14,234 nucleotides of DNA from an uncultured archaeon (lineage in GTDB: Archaea; Thermoproteota; Nitrososphaeria; Conexivisphaerales; CALBHZ01), in contig CALBHZ010000196.1 in assembly GCA_937892815.1 (NCBI GenBank), positions 1 to 14,234 on the forward strand, in the 5' to 3' direction. The first letter of the stretch is position 1; each line of letters starts with the position of its first letter. The notes beneath the pieces are model-generated. The model was not told the DNA's origin. It worked only from the letters and a program-made list of their open reading frames with translations, and ran no database searches. Of the stretch, positions 7,341 to 13,445 are shown in pieces. Position numbers and translations under genes: made by a program.

Positions 7341-8876
7341 GTGTTAAGAGAATCGAACGTTATCTATAAGAAGCGTTACTCGCTTTCCGTAGCGATAGCT
7401 TATCCATCTTTATACAACGTTGCCATTTCTACCCTTTCTTTCCATATGCTGTATTTTAAGCTAAATGAATATTCAGAGGTGTATGCAGAGAGGGTAGTTT
7501 ACGATAAACCATCTTCTGGAAATGGATTCGTTAGTATCGAGACTTCTAAACCACTGTCTAAGTTCGACGCCATATTCTTCTCGGTCCATTATGAATTGGA
7601 TTACGTCAGACTTGTTAGAATGTTGATTTCATCTAATATAGAGCCGAGGAGGAGAAAGAGGAGGAAGCCTCTAATTATCGTTGGCGGTCCCTGTGTAACT
7701 TCCAACCCATATCCCCTCTTTAAGATAGCTAATGTAATAGGCGTAGGGGAGATGGAGGGAATCGTGCCTGAAGTGATTGAAGCTTTAATTAAAGGAGGAG
7801 AAGTCGAGGACGAGTTAGCTGGAAAGAGAGGAATACTAATACCAGATCATATTGGAAAGGTCGAAAGGTATTGGTTGAAAGATCTTAATAATGCTTGGTC
7901 ACCTACATTACATGTTTTACCTAAAGAGGGGTATGAGGGAATATATGGAAGGGCCTTTTTAGCTGAAGTGAGCAGAGGATGTACTAATATGTGCCTATTT
8001 TGTCTCTTAGCGTATCATTTTTGTCCTGAAAGAAGAAAGGATTTAGCTAAGCTCAAGAGGGAGATCGAGAGAGGCGTGGAATTAAATGATGTTAAATCGG
8101 TCGCCTTAATTTCATCAAATTACCCTAGCGATAGCTACGGCATCGATCTCCTCAACTTCATAGTTAGAGATTTAGGGCTTAATATTTCAATACCATCTAT
8201 TAGGATCGAGGCTTTAAATGAAAGTGTTTTAGAGCTGTTAAGGGAGGGAGGTCAGAGGATCGTCACTATAGCGCCTGAGACGGGTAATGAAGGATTGAGG
8301 TTCCTACTTAATAAGAAGGTAAGGGACGAAGAGATCTTTACGGTACTTAAAAACGCTAGAAAGCTCGGATTTAGGGCCGTAAAGATGTACTTCATGTACG
8401 GTCTCCCTAGAGAGGGGAAGGAGGACTTAGATAGCATTATCTCACTAGTAAAGAAGGTTAAAAAGCTGGGTTTTAACGATAGAAATTCGATCAGGATCTC
8501 AATAAACCCCTTTATTTCGAAAACGGGTACTCCATTTCAATTCGCCGATCTCGATTCCTACGAAGAGCTGCTATTGAAGAGGAAATATCTATATGAAAGG
8601 CTTTCTGGAGATCCCTCAATTAGGCTTTCTGGCTACTCTCCGAGAGATGCCATTATCCAAGCTATAATTTCTACCGGTAACGAAGAGGTTGGCGATCTTC
8701 TAATATCTTGGGCCAGCTTCGGTACCGGAATCGGCAACCTTAGAAAGGCTATGAAGACTTACGGCATAAAGAACTGGAACGAGCTATACGGTAGATACGC
8801 GAAGAAATCTCCTTTAATTACAAAGTTTCCTCGTTTAGAAAAGGTATGGAACGACTTCCTAAGTAAAGAGCTTTAA
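7341..8876 (+). CDS. Radical SAM protein with B12-binding-like N-terminal domain
   Basis: A 511-residue radical SAM enzyme. The N-terminal 190 residues look like the Rossmann-type domain often found before the radical SAM core (FDAIFFSVHYELDYVRLVR at 75-93, then LIIVGGPCVTSNPYPL at 111-126), although no classic DxHxxG cobalamin motif is seen. The iron-sulfur site is CTNMCLFC (C214, C218, C221), a CxxxCxxC motif, and the core continues through IAPETGNEGLR and KMYFMYGLPREGKEDL, both typical of the YgiQ/MiaB/B12-radical-SAM superfamily. A charged C-terminal part of about 100 residues follows. The product is unknown: methylation, methylthiolation or another radical modification are all possible. 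The start is GTG at 7341; the ATG at 7337 is out of frame, and no other start occurs before the upstream stop. Confidence 0.88.
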   Translation: MLRESNVIYKKRYSLSVAIAYPSLYNVAISTLSFHMLYFKLNEYSEVYAERVVYDKPSSGNGFVSIETSKPLSKFDAIFFSVHYELDYVRLVRMLISSNIEPRRRKRRKPLIIVGGPCVTSNPYPLFKIANVIGVGEMEGIVPEVIEALIKGGEVEDELAGKRGILIPDHIGKVERYWLKDLNNAWSPTLHVLPKEGYEGIYGRAFLAEVSRGCTNMCLFCLLAYHFCPERRKDLAKLKREIERGVELNDVKSVALISSNYPSDSYGIDLLNFIVRDLGLNISIPSIRIEALNESVLELLREGGQRIVTIAPETGNEGLRFLLNKKVRDEEIFTVLKNARKLGFRAVKMYFMYGLPREGKEDLDSIISLVKKVKKLGFNDRNSIRISINPFISKTGTPFQFADLDSYEELLLKRKYLYERLSGDPSIRLSGYSPRDAIIQAIISTGNEEVGDLLISWASFGTGIGNLRKAMKTYGIKNWNELYGRYAKKSPLITKFPRLEKVWNDFLSKEL

Positions 8877-8993
8877 TTTATAACCGGGTCTTTTACATCC
8901 CCCTAAGCTCTTAACCCAGTACAATCTACAAACTCCACATACACAATGACCTATACATTCCGCCCTAATTATCCTTTCCTTTAACCTCTCCAT
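8859..8993 (-). CDS. Small cysteine-rich protein, 44 residues, function unknown
   Basis: An ATG at 8993 opens a 44-codon frame ending in TAG at 8859-8861. The middle of the product is ECIGHCVCGVCRLYW, with C13, C17, C19 and C22, plus H16 and a further C33 in GGCKRPGY. Such a cluster suggests a bound zinc ion or iron-sulfur cluster. The N-terminus (MERLKERIIRAE) is a charged helix. TTTAAATA on the same strand is centred about 30 nt before the ATG, so it appears to have a promoter. The 3' end overlaps the end of the convergent radical SAM gene by 18 nt, and it diverges from thiDN. I do not recognise a family. It is short enough to be missed by routine gene calling; confidence rests on the clustered cysteines and promoter. 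Confidence 0.55.
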   Translation of the reverse strand: MERLKERIIRAECIGHCVCGVCRLYWVKSLGGCKRPGYKLKLFT

Positions 8994-9018
8994 CTTAAGA
9001 GGTAGTTCTTAGCTCGCT

Positions 9019-9026
9019 TATTTAAA
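9019..9026 (-). promoter_or_regulatory. TATA box of the cysteine-rich small gene
   Basis: TTTAAATA on the minus strand is centred about 30 nt before the ATG at 8993. It sits in the 81-nt gap shared with the divergent thiDN gene. Confidence 0.45.
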
Positions 9027-9074
9027 CGTTACTCTATAGGAAAGTTTTTGATGTAGTATTACGGAAGTTTTCGT

Positions 9075-10424
9075 ATGGGAAGGATTCCTAAAGCTTTAAC
9101 GATAGCGGGCTCCGATTCCGGAGGAGGAGCGGGTATTCAGGCCGATTTGAAAACCTTTTCAGCTCTAGGCGTTTTCGGTACGACAGCTATAACCGCTATA
9201 ACCGCTCAAAACACATTAGGAGTAACGGAAATCATGAAGGTTAACCCTGAAGTAGTTAGAGCTCAAATCCAAGCGGTAATTGAAGATATAGGGACGGACG
9301 TAATAAAAACCGGAATGCTGTATTCGGAGGATATAATTGAGGTAGTTGCGGAAGAAGTCTCGAAAATCGACGTTCCAATTGTGGTAGATCCCGTGATGGT
9401 AGCGAAGACGGGAGCTCCTTTGTTAAAGGACGAAGCGATTGAAGCACTAGTGAAGAAGCTCTTCCCTTTGACTACCTTACTAACTCCAAACGTACATGAG
9501 GCTGAAAGGCTTGTCGATATGGAAATTAAGGACGTAGATGATATGAAGGAGGCAGCTATTAAAATATCGAAGTTGGGACCTAAAGGGGTAGTTGTAAAGG
9601 GAGGGCATGTAGGAGGCGATAAAGCACTGGATGTTCTATACTTGGATGGAAAGTTCTATACCTTTGAATCTGAAAGGCTTCCTCCAGATTGTACGCATGG
9701 AACGGGATGTAGTTTCGCTTCGGCCATCGCGGCCTACATCGCCCTAGGTAAGGATGTAATTGACGCCGTAGCTGAGGCTAAAAAGTTCATTACCAACTCC
9801 ATAAGGTTTGGGCTTAAGGTTGGTAGGGGAGTAGGAGCGGTTAATCCAATGGCGACTTTATACAGAGAGGCAGAGAGGTATAGGGTTTTAGAGGAGTTGA
9901 AAATGGCGATTGAAAGGTTGGAGTCCATACCAGGCTCCGGCTTATTAGTACCGGAGTGTCAAACCAATTTTGGGTATGCTTTGAGCCGTCCAATAGATAG
10001 AAACGATGTCGCCGCGGTTCCGGGGAGGATCATCAGGTTTAGAGATAGAATGAAGGCCTTTTCGTGTCCGGAGTTCGGCGCTTCCGAACATGTCGCAAAT
10101 ATCATATTGGAAGTCATGAAATACGATCCTGAAATAAGGAGCGCTATCAACTTGAGGTATTCTGAGGATATAATGAGGGCTGTGGAAGAGGCGAATTTAG
10201 AGGTTTCCTACTTCGATAGGAGAGAGGAGCCTGAAGAAGTTAAAGCCAAAGAGGGAATGACCATGAAATGGGGAGTTAAGGTGGCCATCGAAAGAATAGG
10301 AAAGGTACCGGATGTAATTTATGATACCGGAGGATGGGGTAAGGAGCCTATGATAGTGATATTAGGAGAAAGTCCATTTAAAGTGATAGAGAAGCTCGAT
10401 AAAATTATGAGAAGGCTTAAGTAA
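9075..10424 (+). CDS. thiDN: Bifunctional HMP/HMP-P kinase and thiamine-phosphate synthase (ThiD-ThiN fusion)
   Basis: A 449-residue fusion. Residues 1-265 are ThiD, a ribokinase-fold enzyme that phosphorylates hydroxymethylpyrimidine (HMP) and HMP phosphate with ATP: AGSDSGGGAGIQADLKT (11-27) and the catalytic/anion-hole THGTGCSFASA (207-217) are intact. Residues about 268-449 are ThiN, the archaeal replacement for ThiE, which couples HMP-PP to thiazole phosphate to make thiamine phosphate. It shows PECQTNFGYA (293-302), VPGRIIRFRD (315-324), GASEH (335-339) and YDTGGWGKEP (416-425). The length matches other archaeal fusions. The likely promoter is weak (CTATAGG around 9034-9040), with GGAAG shortly before the ATG. 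No TPP-riboswitch core is visible upstream, so any thiamine control is probably by a repressor protein. Confidence 0.95.
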   Translation: MGRIPKALTIAGSDSGGGAGIQADLKTFSALGVFGTTAITAITAQNTLGVTEIMKVNPEVVRAQIQAVIEDIGTDVIKTGMLYSEDIIEVVAEEVSKIDVPIVVDPVMVAKTGAPLLKDEAIEALVKKLFPLTTLLTPNVHEAERLVDMEIKDVDDMKEAAIKISKLGPKGVVVKGGHVGGDKALDVLYLDGKFYTFESERLPPDCTHGTGCSFASAIAAYIALGKDVIDAVAEAKKFITNSIRFGLKVGRGVGAVNPMATLYREAERYRVLEELKMAIERLESIPGSGLLVPECQTNFGYALSRPIDRNDVAAVPGRIIRFRDRMKAFSCPEFGASEHVANIILEVMKYDPEIRSAINLRYSEDIMRAVEEANLEVSYFDRREEPEEVKAKEGMTMKWGVKVAIERIGKVPDVIYDTGGWGKEPMIVILGESPFKVIEKLDKIMRRLK

Positions 10425-10446
10425 GCATTGTCTTCCCCATCTAACG

Positions 10447-11194
10447 TCACTTCTTCCTTGTTACAAACCATACACGTCTGCTATCCGGCTTTAATTCGCT
10501 CATTTCTCTAATATCTCCCCAACGCGCAATTATTTTTAGCCCGGCTTTGTTCAGACAATCCTCAATCTCCTTTATCGTATACCCCCGTTCTCTATGCACC
10601 TCCTCAATTCTAATCCACCCTTTACCTCTCTTTACAAACCCTATGATCCTCATAGTAGCTATATTCCTTTCAAAATCATAATCCTTACAGTGTACCTCAA
10701 ACAGCTCTGGTGTATCTTGTTCAATATTACATGGTTGCTCTCTCCAACTTACAAGCCCATAAATTGTGTTCATATCGAAAATAAAGAAGCCTCCTCTTCT
10801 AAGAGCGCGATGTACGCCTCTAAAGGTCTCCTCTAAATCCCTAGCTCTAGTAAATAGTTCAAACTATCAAACCAGCAGGTTACCAAATCGAACTCTTCTT
10901 TGAAGCTAAGCTTTCTCATATCTCCTTTGATAAACTTCGCCTATACTCCCTCTCTTTTTGCCTTCCTTCTCGCGAACTTCAACATGTACGGAGATCGACC
11001 TAGGCCTACTACTTTAAAGCCTCTTTTCGCCATTTCCATCGCGAACGTCTCTCTCCGCAAGCTAGATCTAAGATCCTTTCGGGCTTTACCCCGAGTTTAC
11101 CGAAGATATTAGGAAGGAGCTCGGCCATCCTCTTACTATACGTCGGATAAGGACCTTTCGTGTAAAGGTAAGCAAATTCCTTATAGATCTCCAT
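10447..11194 (-). pseudogene. Broken class I SAM-dependent methyltransferase
   Basis: Three reading frames, read in order on the minus strand, make one methyltransferase of about 250 residues. Frame one (from ATG 11194) gives the N-terminus through ILDLACGE, the SAM-binding motif I. A one-base loss near 11048-11053 shifts to a second frame: TFAMEMAKRGFKVVGL, then, after an in-frame TAG at 10941-10943, AKFIKGDMRKLSF and FDLVTCWFDSLNYLL. A second one-base loss near 10849-10853 shifts to the last frame, LEETFRGVHRALRRGGFFIF and MNTIYGLVSW to the TGA at 10447. The order of motifs I, II, IV and VI is normal, so the parent was a Methyltransf_25-like enzyme of unknown substrate. With two frameshifts and a nonsense codon it is almost surely non-functional. 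A TATA-like AATAAATAG upstream remains, so decay may be recent. Confidence 0.85.
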
Positions 11195-11280
11195 TTTTCA
11201 TAATTCAACTGCTACGTCCTCTATTTATTGATTACGACCTTTTGGAAATGCTCAGTTTTAGAATATGTAGGCAGTTAAAG

Positions 11281-11289
11281 TTTTATTTA
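11281..11289 (+). promoter_or_regulatory. TATA box of the PPC/DUF296 gene
   Basis: TTTTATTTA is centred 25 nt before the ATG at 11310, consistent with a leaderless transcript. It lies in the 115-nt region that also held the divergent promoter of the broken methyltransferase. Confidence 0.5.
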
Positions 11290-11309
11290 CCCTACTCGTT
11301 GCACACCTC

Positions 11310-11732
11310 ATGGTTAAAGTAGAAAGCGGAAGGGAATTTATCGAAAAGGTAGAATATGGAAAAGATTTACTGCGCGCTCTTGAAAATCTTGTAAGGAAAA
11401 ATGAGGTAAGCGCGGGCGTACTGATGGCTATAGGCGCTGTTCAAAAGGCCAGCTTCAAGTACTACGATCAAGAGAGGAGGGAGTACGTTAAAATCGTAAT
11501 TAACGAGCCTTTAGAACTGTTATCCTGTATAGGAAATATATCCAGCTTTAAGGGAGAACCTCTAATCCATTGCCATGCAACATTCGCGAATAAAAATGGA
11601 GAGGTATACGGAGGACACTTAGATTACGAAACAATCGTTTTCTCGTGTGAGGTATATATGAAGGAGTTTAAGGACGTTAAGCTAGAGAGGAAGTACGATC
11701 AAATTACAGGGCTTAACCTACTCGATATTTAA
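11310..11732 (+). CDS. PPC domain (DUF296) protein
   Basis: A 140-residue protein made of one PPC (PD1-like/DUF296) domain and nothing else. Plant relatives join this domain to AT-hooks and bind DNA; bacterial and archaeal solo versions form trimers and their role is poorly known. The typical core is visible: SAGVLMAIGAVQKASFKYYD (34-53), the strand LELLSCIGNIS (68-78), then H87, H89 and H103 in PLIHCHATFANKNGEVYGGHL (84-104), three histidines positioned to bind a metal. There is no AT-hook or other DNA-binding tail, so calling it a DNA-binding regulator would be speculative. It has its own promoter and sits between the broken methyltransferase and vapBC. Confidence 0.85.
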   Translation: MVKVESGREFIEKVEYGKDLLRALENLVRKNEVSAGVLMAIGAVQKASFKYYDQERREYVKIVINEPLELLSCIGNISSFKGEPLIHCHATFANKNGEVYGGHLDYETIVFSCEVYMKEFKDVKLERKYDQITGLNLLDI

Positions 11733-11741
11733 TCACAAACG

Positions 11742-11774
11742 TTTATATACACATTAACATATACATTAACACAT
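11742..11774 (+). promoter_or_regulatory. vapBC promoter with a 12-bp direct repeat
   Basis: TTTATATAC (11742-11750) is centred 27 nt before the vapB ATG at 11773. Between them ACATTAACATAT (11751-11762) is followed directly by ACATTAACACAT (11763-11774), differing at one base and running into the start codon. A repeat that covers the transcription and translation start is a good candidate operator for VapB or VapBC autorepression. Confidence 0.55.
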
Positions 11775-11994
11775 GAAGAATATTTCCATAAGAGATGAAG
11801 TCTACGAATTACTTTTAGAGATGAAGAGAGAGAATGAGTCGTTCTCGGATGTGATATTAAGGTTAATAGAGGAGAGGAAAAATAGATCGTTAGAAGTTTT
11901 TAAAAAGTATGCCGGGAGCTTGAAGGAAAGCGATATCTTCAATTTAGTACTTAAAGAAAGGAGGAAGTTTAGGATGAGAGAAGTTGATCTTTGA
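11773..11994 (+). CDS. vapB: VapB-type antitoxin
   Basis: A 73-residue antitoxin of the archaeal VapB (DUF217-like) group. The N-terminus, MKNISIRDEVYELLLEMKRE, is the short beta strand and first helix of a ribbon-helix-helix DNA-binding fold; SFSDVILRLIEERK (23-36) is the second helix. The C-terminal half, through YAGSLKESDIF and a charged tail, should wrap the toxin and block its active site. It likely represses its own promoter, where a 12-bp direct repeat spans the start site. The 3' end overlaps vapC by 11 nt, as expected for translational coupling. The RHH assignment rests on pattern and on the neighbouring PIN toxin. Confidence 0.85.
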   Translation: MKNISIRDEVYELLLEMKRENESFSDVILRLIEERKNRSLEVFKKYAGSLKESDIFNLVLKERRKFRMREVDL

Positions 11995-12382
11995 TACGTC
12001 AACAGTATTAAAAATATTAAAAGATGAAAAATTTTTGGAGTCATTGAAAATATCGGAGGAAGTAAAAATAACGTCCATAACCGTTTATGAGCTGTTAAGA
12101 GGGGCTTCATACATAAAGCTCGTTCAACATAGCGACAAGGAAATAAACGTAATTCTCAAATTGATCTCCGAGTTAAACGTGCTTCCGTTTACTGAGGAAG
12201 ATGCTAGAATTGCGTCTGCTATTTGGGCAAAGTTAAAGAAGGAAGGGAAAACGGTAAGCGATGCAGACGTATTAATTGCCTCAATATGTATAAATAACAA
12301 TGAAAGGCTGGTAACGTTAGACACCGATTTCCTAAAGGTTAAGGAGGTATGTAAGGAGTTTAAGGTGGAGATAGCGAGGTAA
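11984..12382 (+). CDS. vapC: VapC-type PIN-domain toxin (RNase)
   Basis: A 132-residue PIN-domain ribonuclease, the toxin of a type II VapBC pair, expected to cleave tRNA or other RNA using Mg2+. The four acidic positions of the PIN active site are present: D4 in IFDTS, E36 in VYELLRG, D95 in SDADVLIA and D113/D115 in TLDTDF. The length is normal. The start must be the TTG at 11984, because a stop codon lies nine bases upstream in the same frame; this places the start inside vapB, with an 11-nt overlap. Translation is therefore likely coupled to the antitoxin, keeping toxin levels low. An intact active site suggests a working system. Confidence 0.9.
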   Translation: MIFDTSTVLKILKDEKFLESLKISEEVKITSITVYELLRGASYIKLVQHSDKEINVILKLISELNVLPFTEEDARIASAIWAKLKKEGKTVSDADVLIASICINNNERLVTLDTDFLKVKEVCKEFKVEIAR

Positions 12383-12418
12383 ATGCATCCTTAACGCAGT
12401 AGGGTAAGATTATGTAGG

Positions 12419-12970
12419 CTACTTCTCGATCTCCTCAAATATTTCAGTAAGCTCTTCCTCAAGGTCTTCTTGCGTATAATTCATGTACGCTCTAACTACT
12501 TTGTAGTCCGAATGTCCTAACATCCTCCTTACAAGTTCTAAATCCTTTGTTTTCCTCATTAAGAAGGTAGCGTAGCTATGTCTAATAGCATGAGGCCTTA
12601 TCCTTCTCTTCAAGTACTTCTTTGAAAAATTGTAGATTACTTGCCTTGCATTTCTATCCGTCATTTCAAATAGACGATCTCTTACGAAGCTCTTTCTCAA
12701 GTACTCGTTAATTATATTCCAGAAGTTCCTAGAGGGTACTGGTATGACTCTTGGATGCGGTTTGCTCTTTTTCTCTTGTCTTATAACTATCGTTTTTCTT
12801 TTCCTATCGAGGTCCTTTAGCTTTAAGTTAAGGGCTTCTCCCAGTCTACAACCCGTGTAAATCAGGACGGCTAGTAGAGCCTTATGATGTGGGTCAAGCT
12901 TAGCTCTATTTAAAGCGTTAACTAAAGCTTCGTACGGAGGCACGTCATCCATCTTTATTGATATGCTCAT
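12419..12970 (-). CDS. Tyrosine recombinase, catalytic domain only (XerA/integrase type)
   Basis: A 183-residue tyrosine recombinase. The catalytic set is complete: R42 in TGCRLGEAL, a lysine in the hairpin QEKKSKPHPRVIP (65-77), H127 and R130 in HAIRHSYA, H153 in LGHSD, and Tyr162 as the likely nucleophile in VRAYMNYTQEDL. What is missing is the usual N-terminal SAM-like arm- or core-binding domain of about 90 residues, found in XerA and most phage integrases. An in-frame TAA sits four codons before the ATG, so the protein does not extend further. AAGGAG lies 8 nt before the ATG, a clear Shine-Dalgarno motif. A 28-bp palindrome with dif-like geometry begins 73 nt upstream. It may be the chromosome-dimer resolvase, or a remnant of an integrated element. 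Confidence 0.85.
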   Translation of the reverse strand: MSISIKMDDVPPYEALVNALNRAKLDPHHKALLAVLIYTGCRLGEALNLKLKDLDRKRKTIVIRQEKKSKPHPRVIPVPSRNFWNIINEYLRKSFVRDRLFEMTDRNARQVIYNFSKKYLKRRIRPHAIRHSYATFLMRKTKDLELVRRMLGHSDYKVVRAYMNYTQEDLEEELTEIFEEIEK

Positions 12971-12978
12971 TCCGATTT

Positions 12979-12984
12979 CTCCTT
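12979..12984 (-). promoter_or_regulatory. Shine-Dalgarno motif of the recombinase gene
   Basis: AAGGAG on the minus strand lies 8 nt before the ATG at 12970. It is one of the few strong ribosome-binding motifs here, and together with an in-frame TAA just upstream it fixes the start. TTAAATAC (13001-13008) further upstream is the likely TATA box. Confidence 0.55.
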
Positions 12985-13042
12985 ATTTTAGGAAAATTCG
13001 GTATTTAAGCTTTTACCGCCCACCAACTTCTCATGTCGAATC

Positions 13043-13070
13043 ATTTCCGTTTTCTTCCAAAAGCGGAAAT
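13043..13070. repeat. 28-bp imperfect palindrome with dif-like 11-6-11 layout
   Basis: The left arm ATTTCCGTTTT (13043-13053) and the right arm AAAGCGGAAAT (13060-13070) are inverted copies matching at 10 of 11 positions, around a 6-base centre CTTCCA. Two 11-bp arms with a 6-bp centre is the architecture of Xer dif sites. It lies in the gap between the divergent recombinase and MazG genes, outside both core promoters. A bidirectional operator, or a hairpin in a longer leader, are the alternatives. Confidence 0.5.
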
Positions 13071-13104
13071 CGTATCTTCATTTATACGTCCTTAAAAAGA
13101 CAAC

Positions 13105-13114
13105 TTAAATATAT
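13105..13114 (+). promoter_or_regulatory. TATA box of the MazG gene
   Basis: TTAAATATAT lies about 21 nt before the ATG at 13129 and about 30 nt before the ATG at 13138. The spacing does not choose sharply between them. GGAG right before the second ATG favours that one slightly. Confidence 0.45.
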
Positions 13115-13137
13115 GCGGAAGTTCGAGGATGGAGTTA

Positions 13138-13440
13138 ATGAACATTAAAGATTTCCAAGATATGATGAAAAAGATCTATATACATCATGATTCAAAGAGG
13201 GGTATTAAAGCAACTTATGAGTGGCTAAAATCTGAAGTCGAGGAGTTAGGAGAGGCTATAGAAAAAGGAGGTAGAGATGAGGTAAAGTTGGAGTTCGCGG
13301 ATGTTCTAGCGTGGCTTTGTTCCCTAGCGAACCTACTTAACGTAAATTTGGAAGAGGTGGCTTTGAGAAGGTATTCTGGTAAATGTCCTAAATGCAAAAG
13401 CGCTCCGTGTACGTGTTCCTTCAGAGAAAGGCCTAGATAA
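13138..13440 (+). CDS. MazG-like nucleotide pyrophosphohydrolase with a four-cysteine tail
   Basis: A 100-residue all-alpha NTP pyrophosphatase of the MazG-like superfamily, which hydrolyses (d)NTPs or damaged nucleotides to monophosphates. The metal motif is complete: E33 and E36 in SEVEELGEA, then E52 and D55 in LEFADVLAWL. The C-terminus adds C83, C86, C91 and C93 in CPKCKSAPCTC, a small zinc-binding knuckle found in many archaeal short MazG proteins. Two ATGs are possible. The one at 13138 gives MNIKDFQDMM, matching where archaeal relatives usually begin; the one at 13129 adds three residues. The gene diverges from the recombinase and ends 5 nt before the convergent PUA-type gene. Which nucleotide it cleans up is unknown. 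Confidence 0.85.
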   Translation: MNIKDFQDMMKKIYIHHDSKRGIKATYEWLKSEVEELGEAIEKGGRDEVKLEFADVLAWLCSLANLLNVNLEEVALRRYSGKCPKCKSAPCTCSFRERPR

Positions 13441-13445
13441 TCGAA

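Noticed and set aside
8994..9074. TPP riboswitch upstream of thiDN
   Set aside because: The gap is only about 80 nt and lacks the conserved CTGAGA and ACCTGAT-like core segments, so there is no room or sequence for the aptamer.
10900..11112. Plus-strand open frame across the broken methyltransferase
   Set aside because: Its length is a by-product of the frame composition opposite the methyltransferase. The minus strand carries readable SAM-binding motifs; the plus-strand product does not resemble a protein family.
10447..11194. Sequencing error or programmed frameshifting as the cause of the methyltransferase breaks
   Set aside because: Two separate one-base losses plus a nonsense codon in one gene, with intact neighbours and no slippery heptamer at the shift points, fit gene decay better. 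Read data could still overturn this.
13071..13088. Second small inverted repeat, CGTAT and ATACG around 8 bases
   Set aside because: Five-base arms in AT-rich DNA are expected by chance; kept separate from the 28-bp palindrome beside it.
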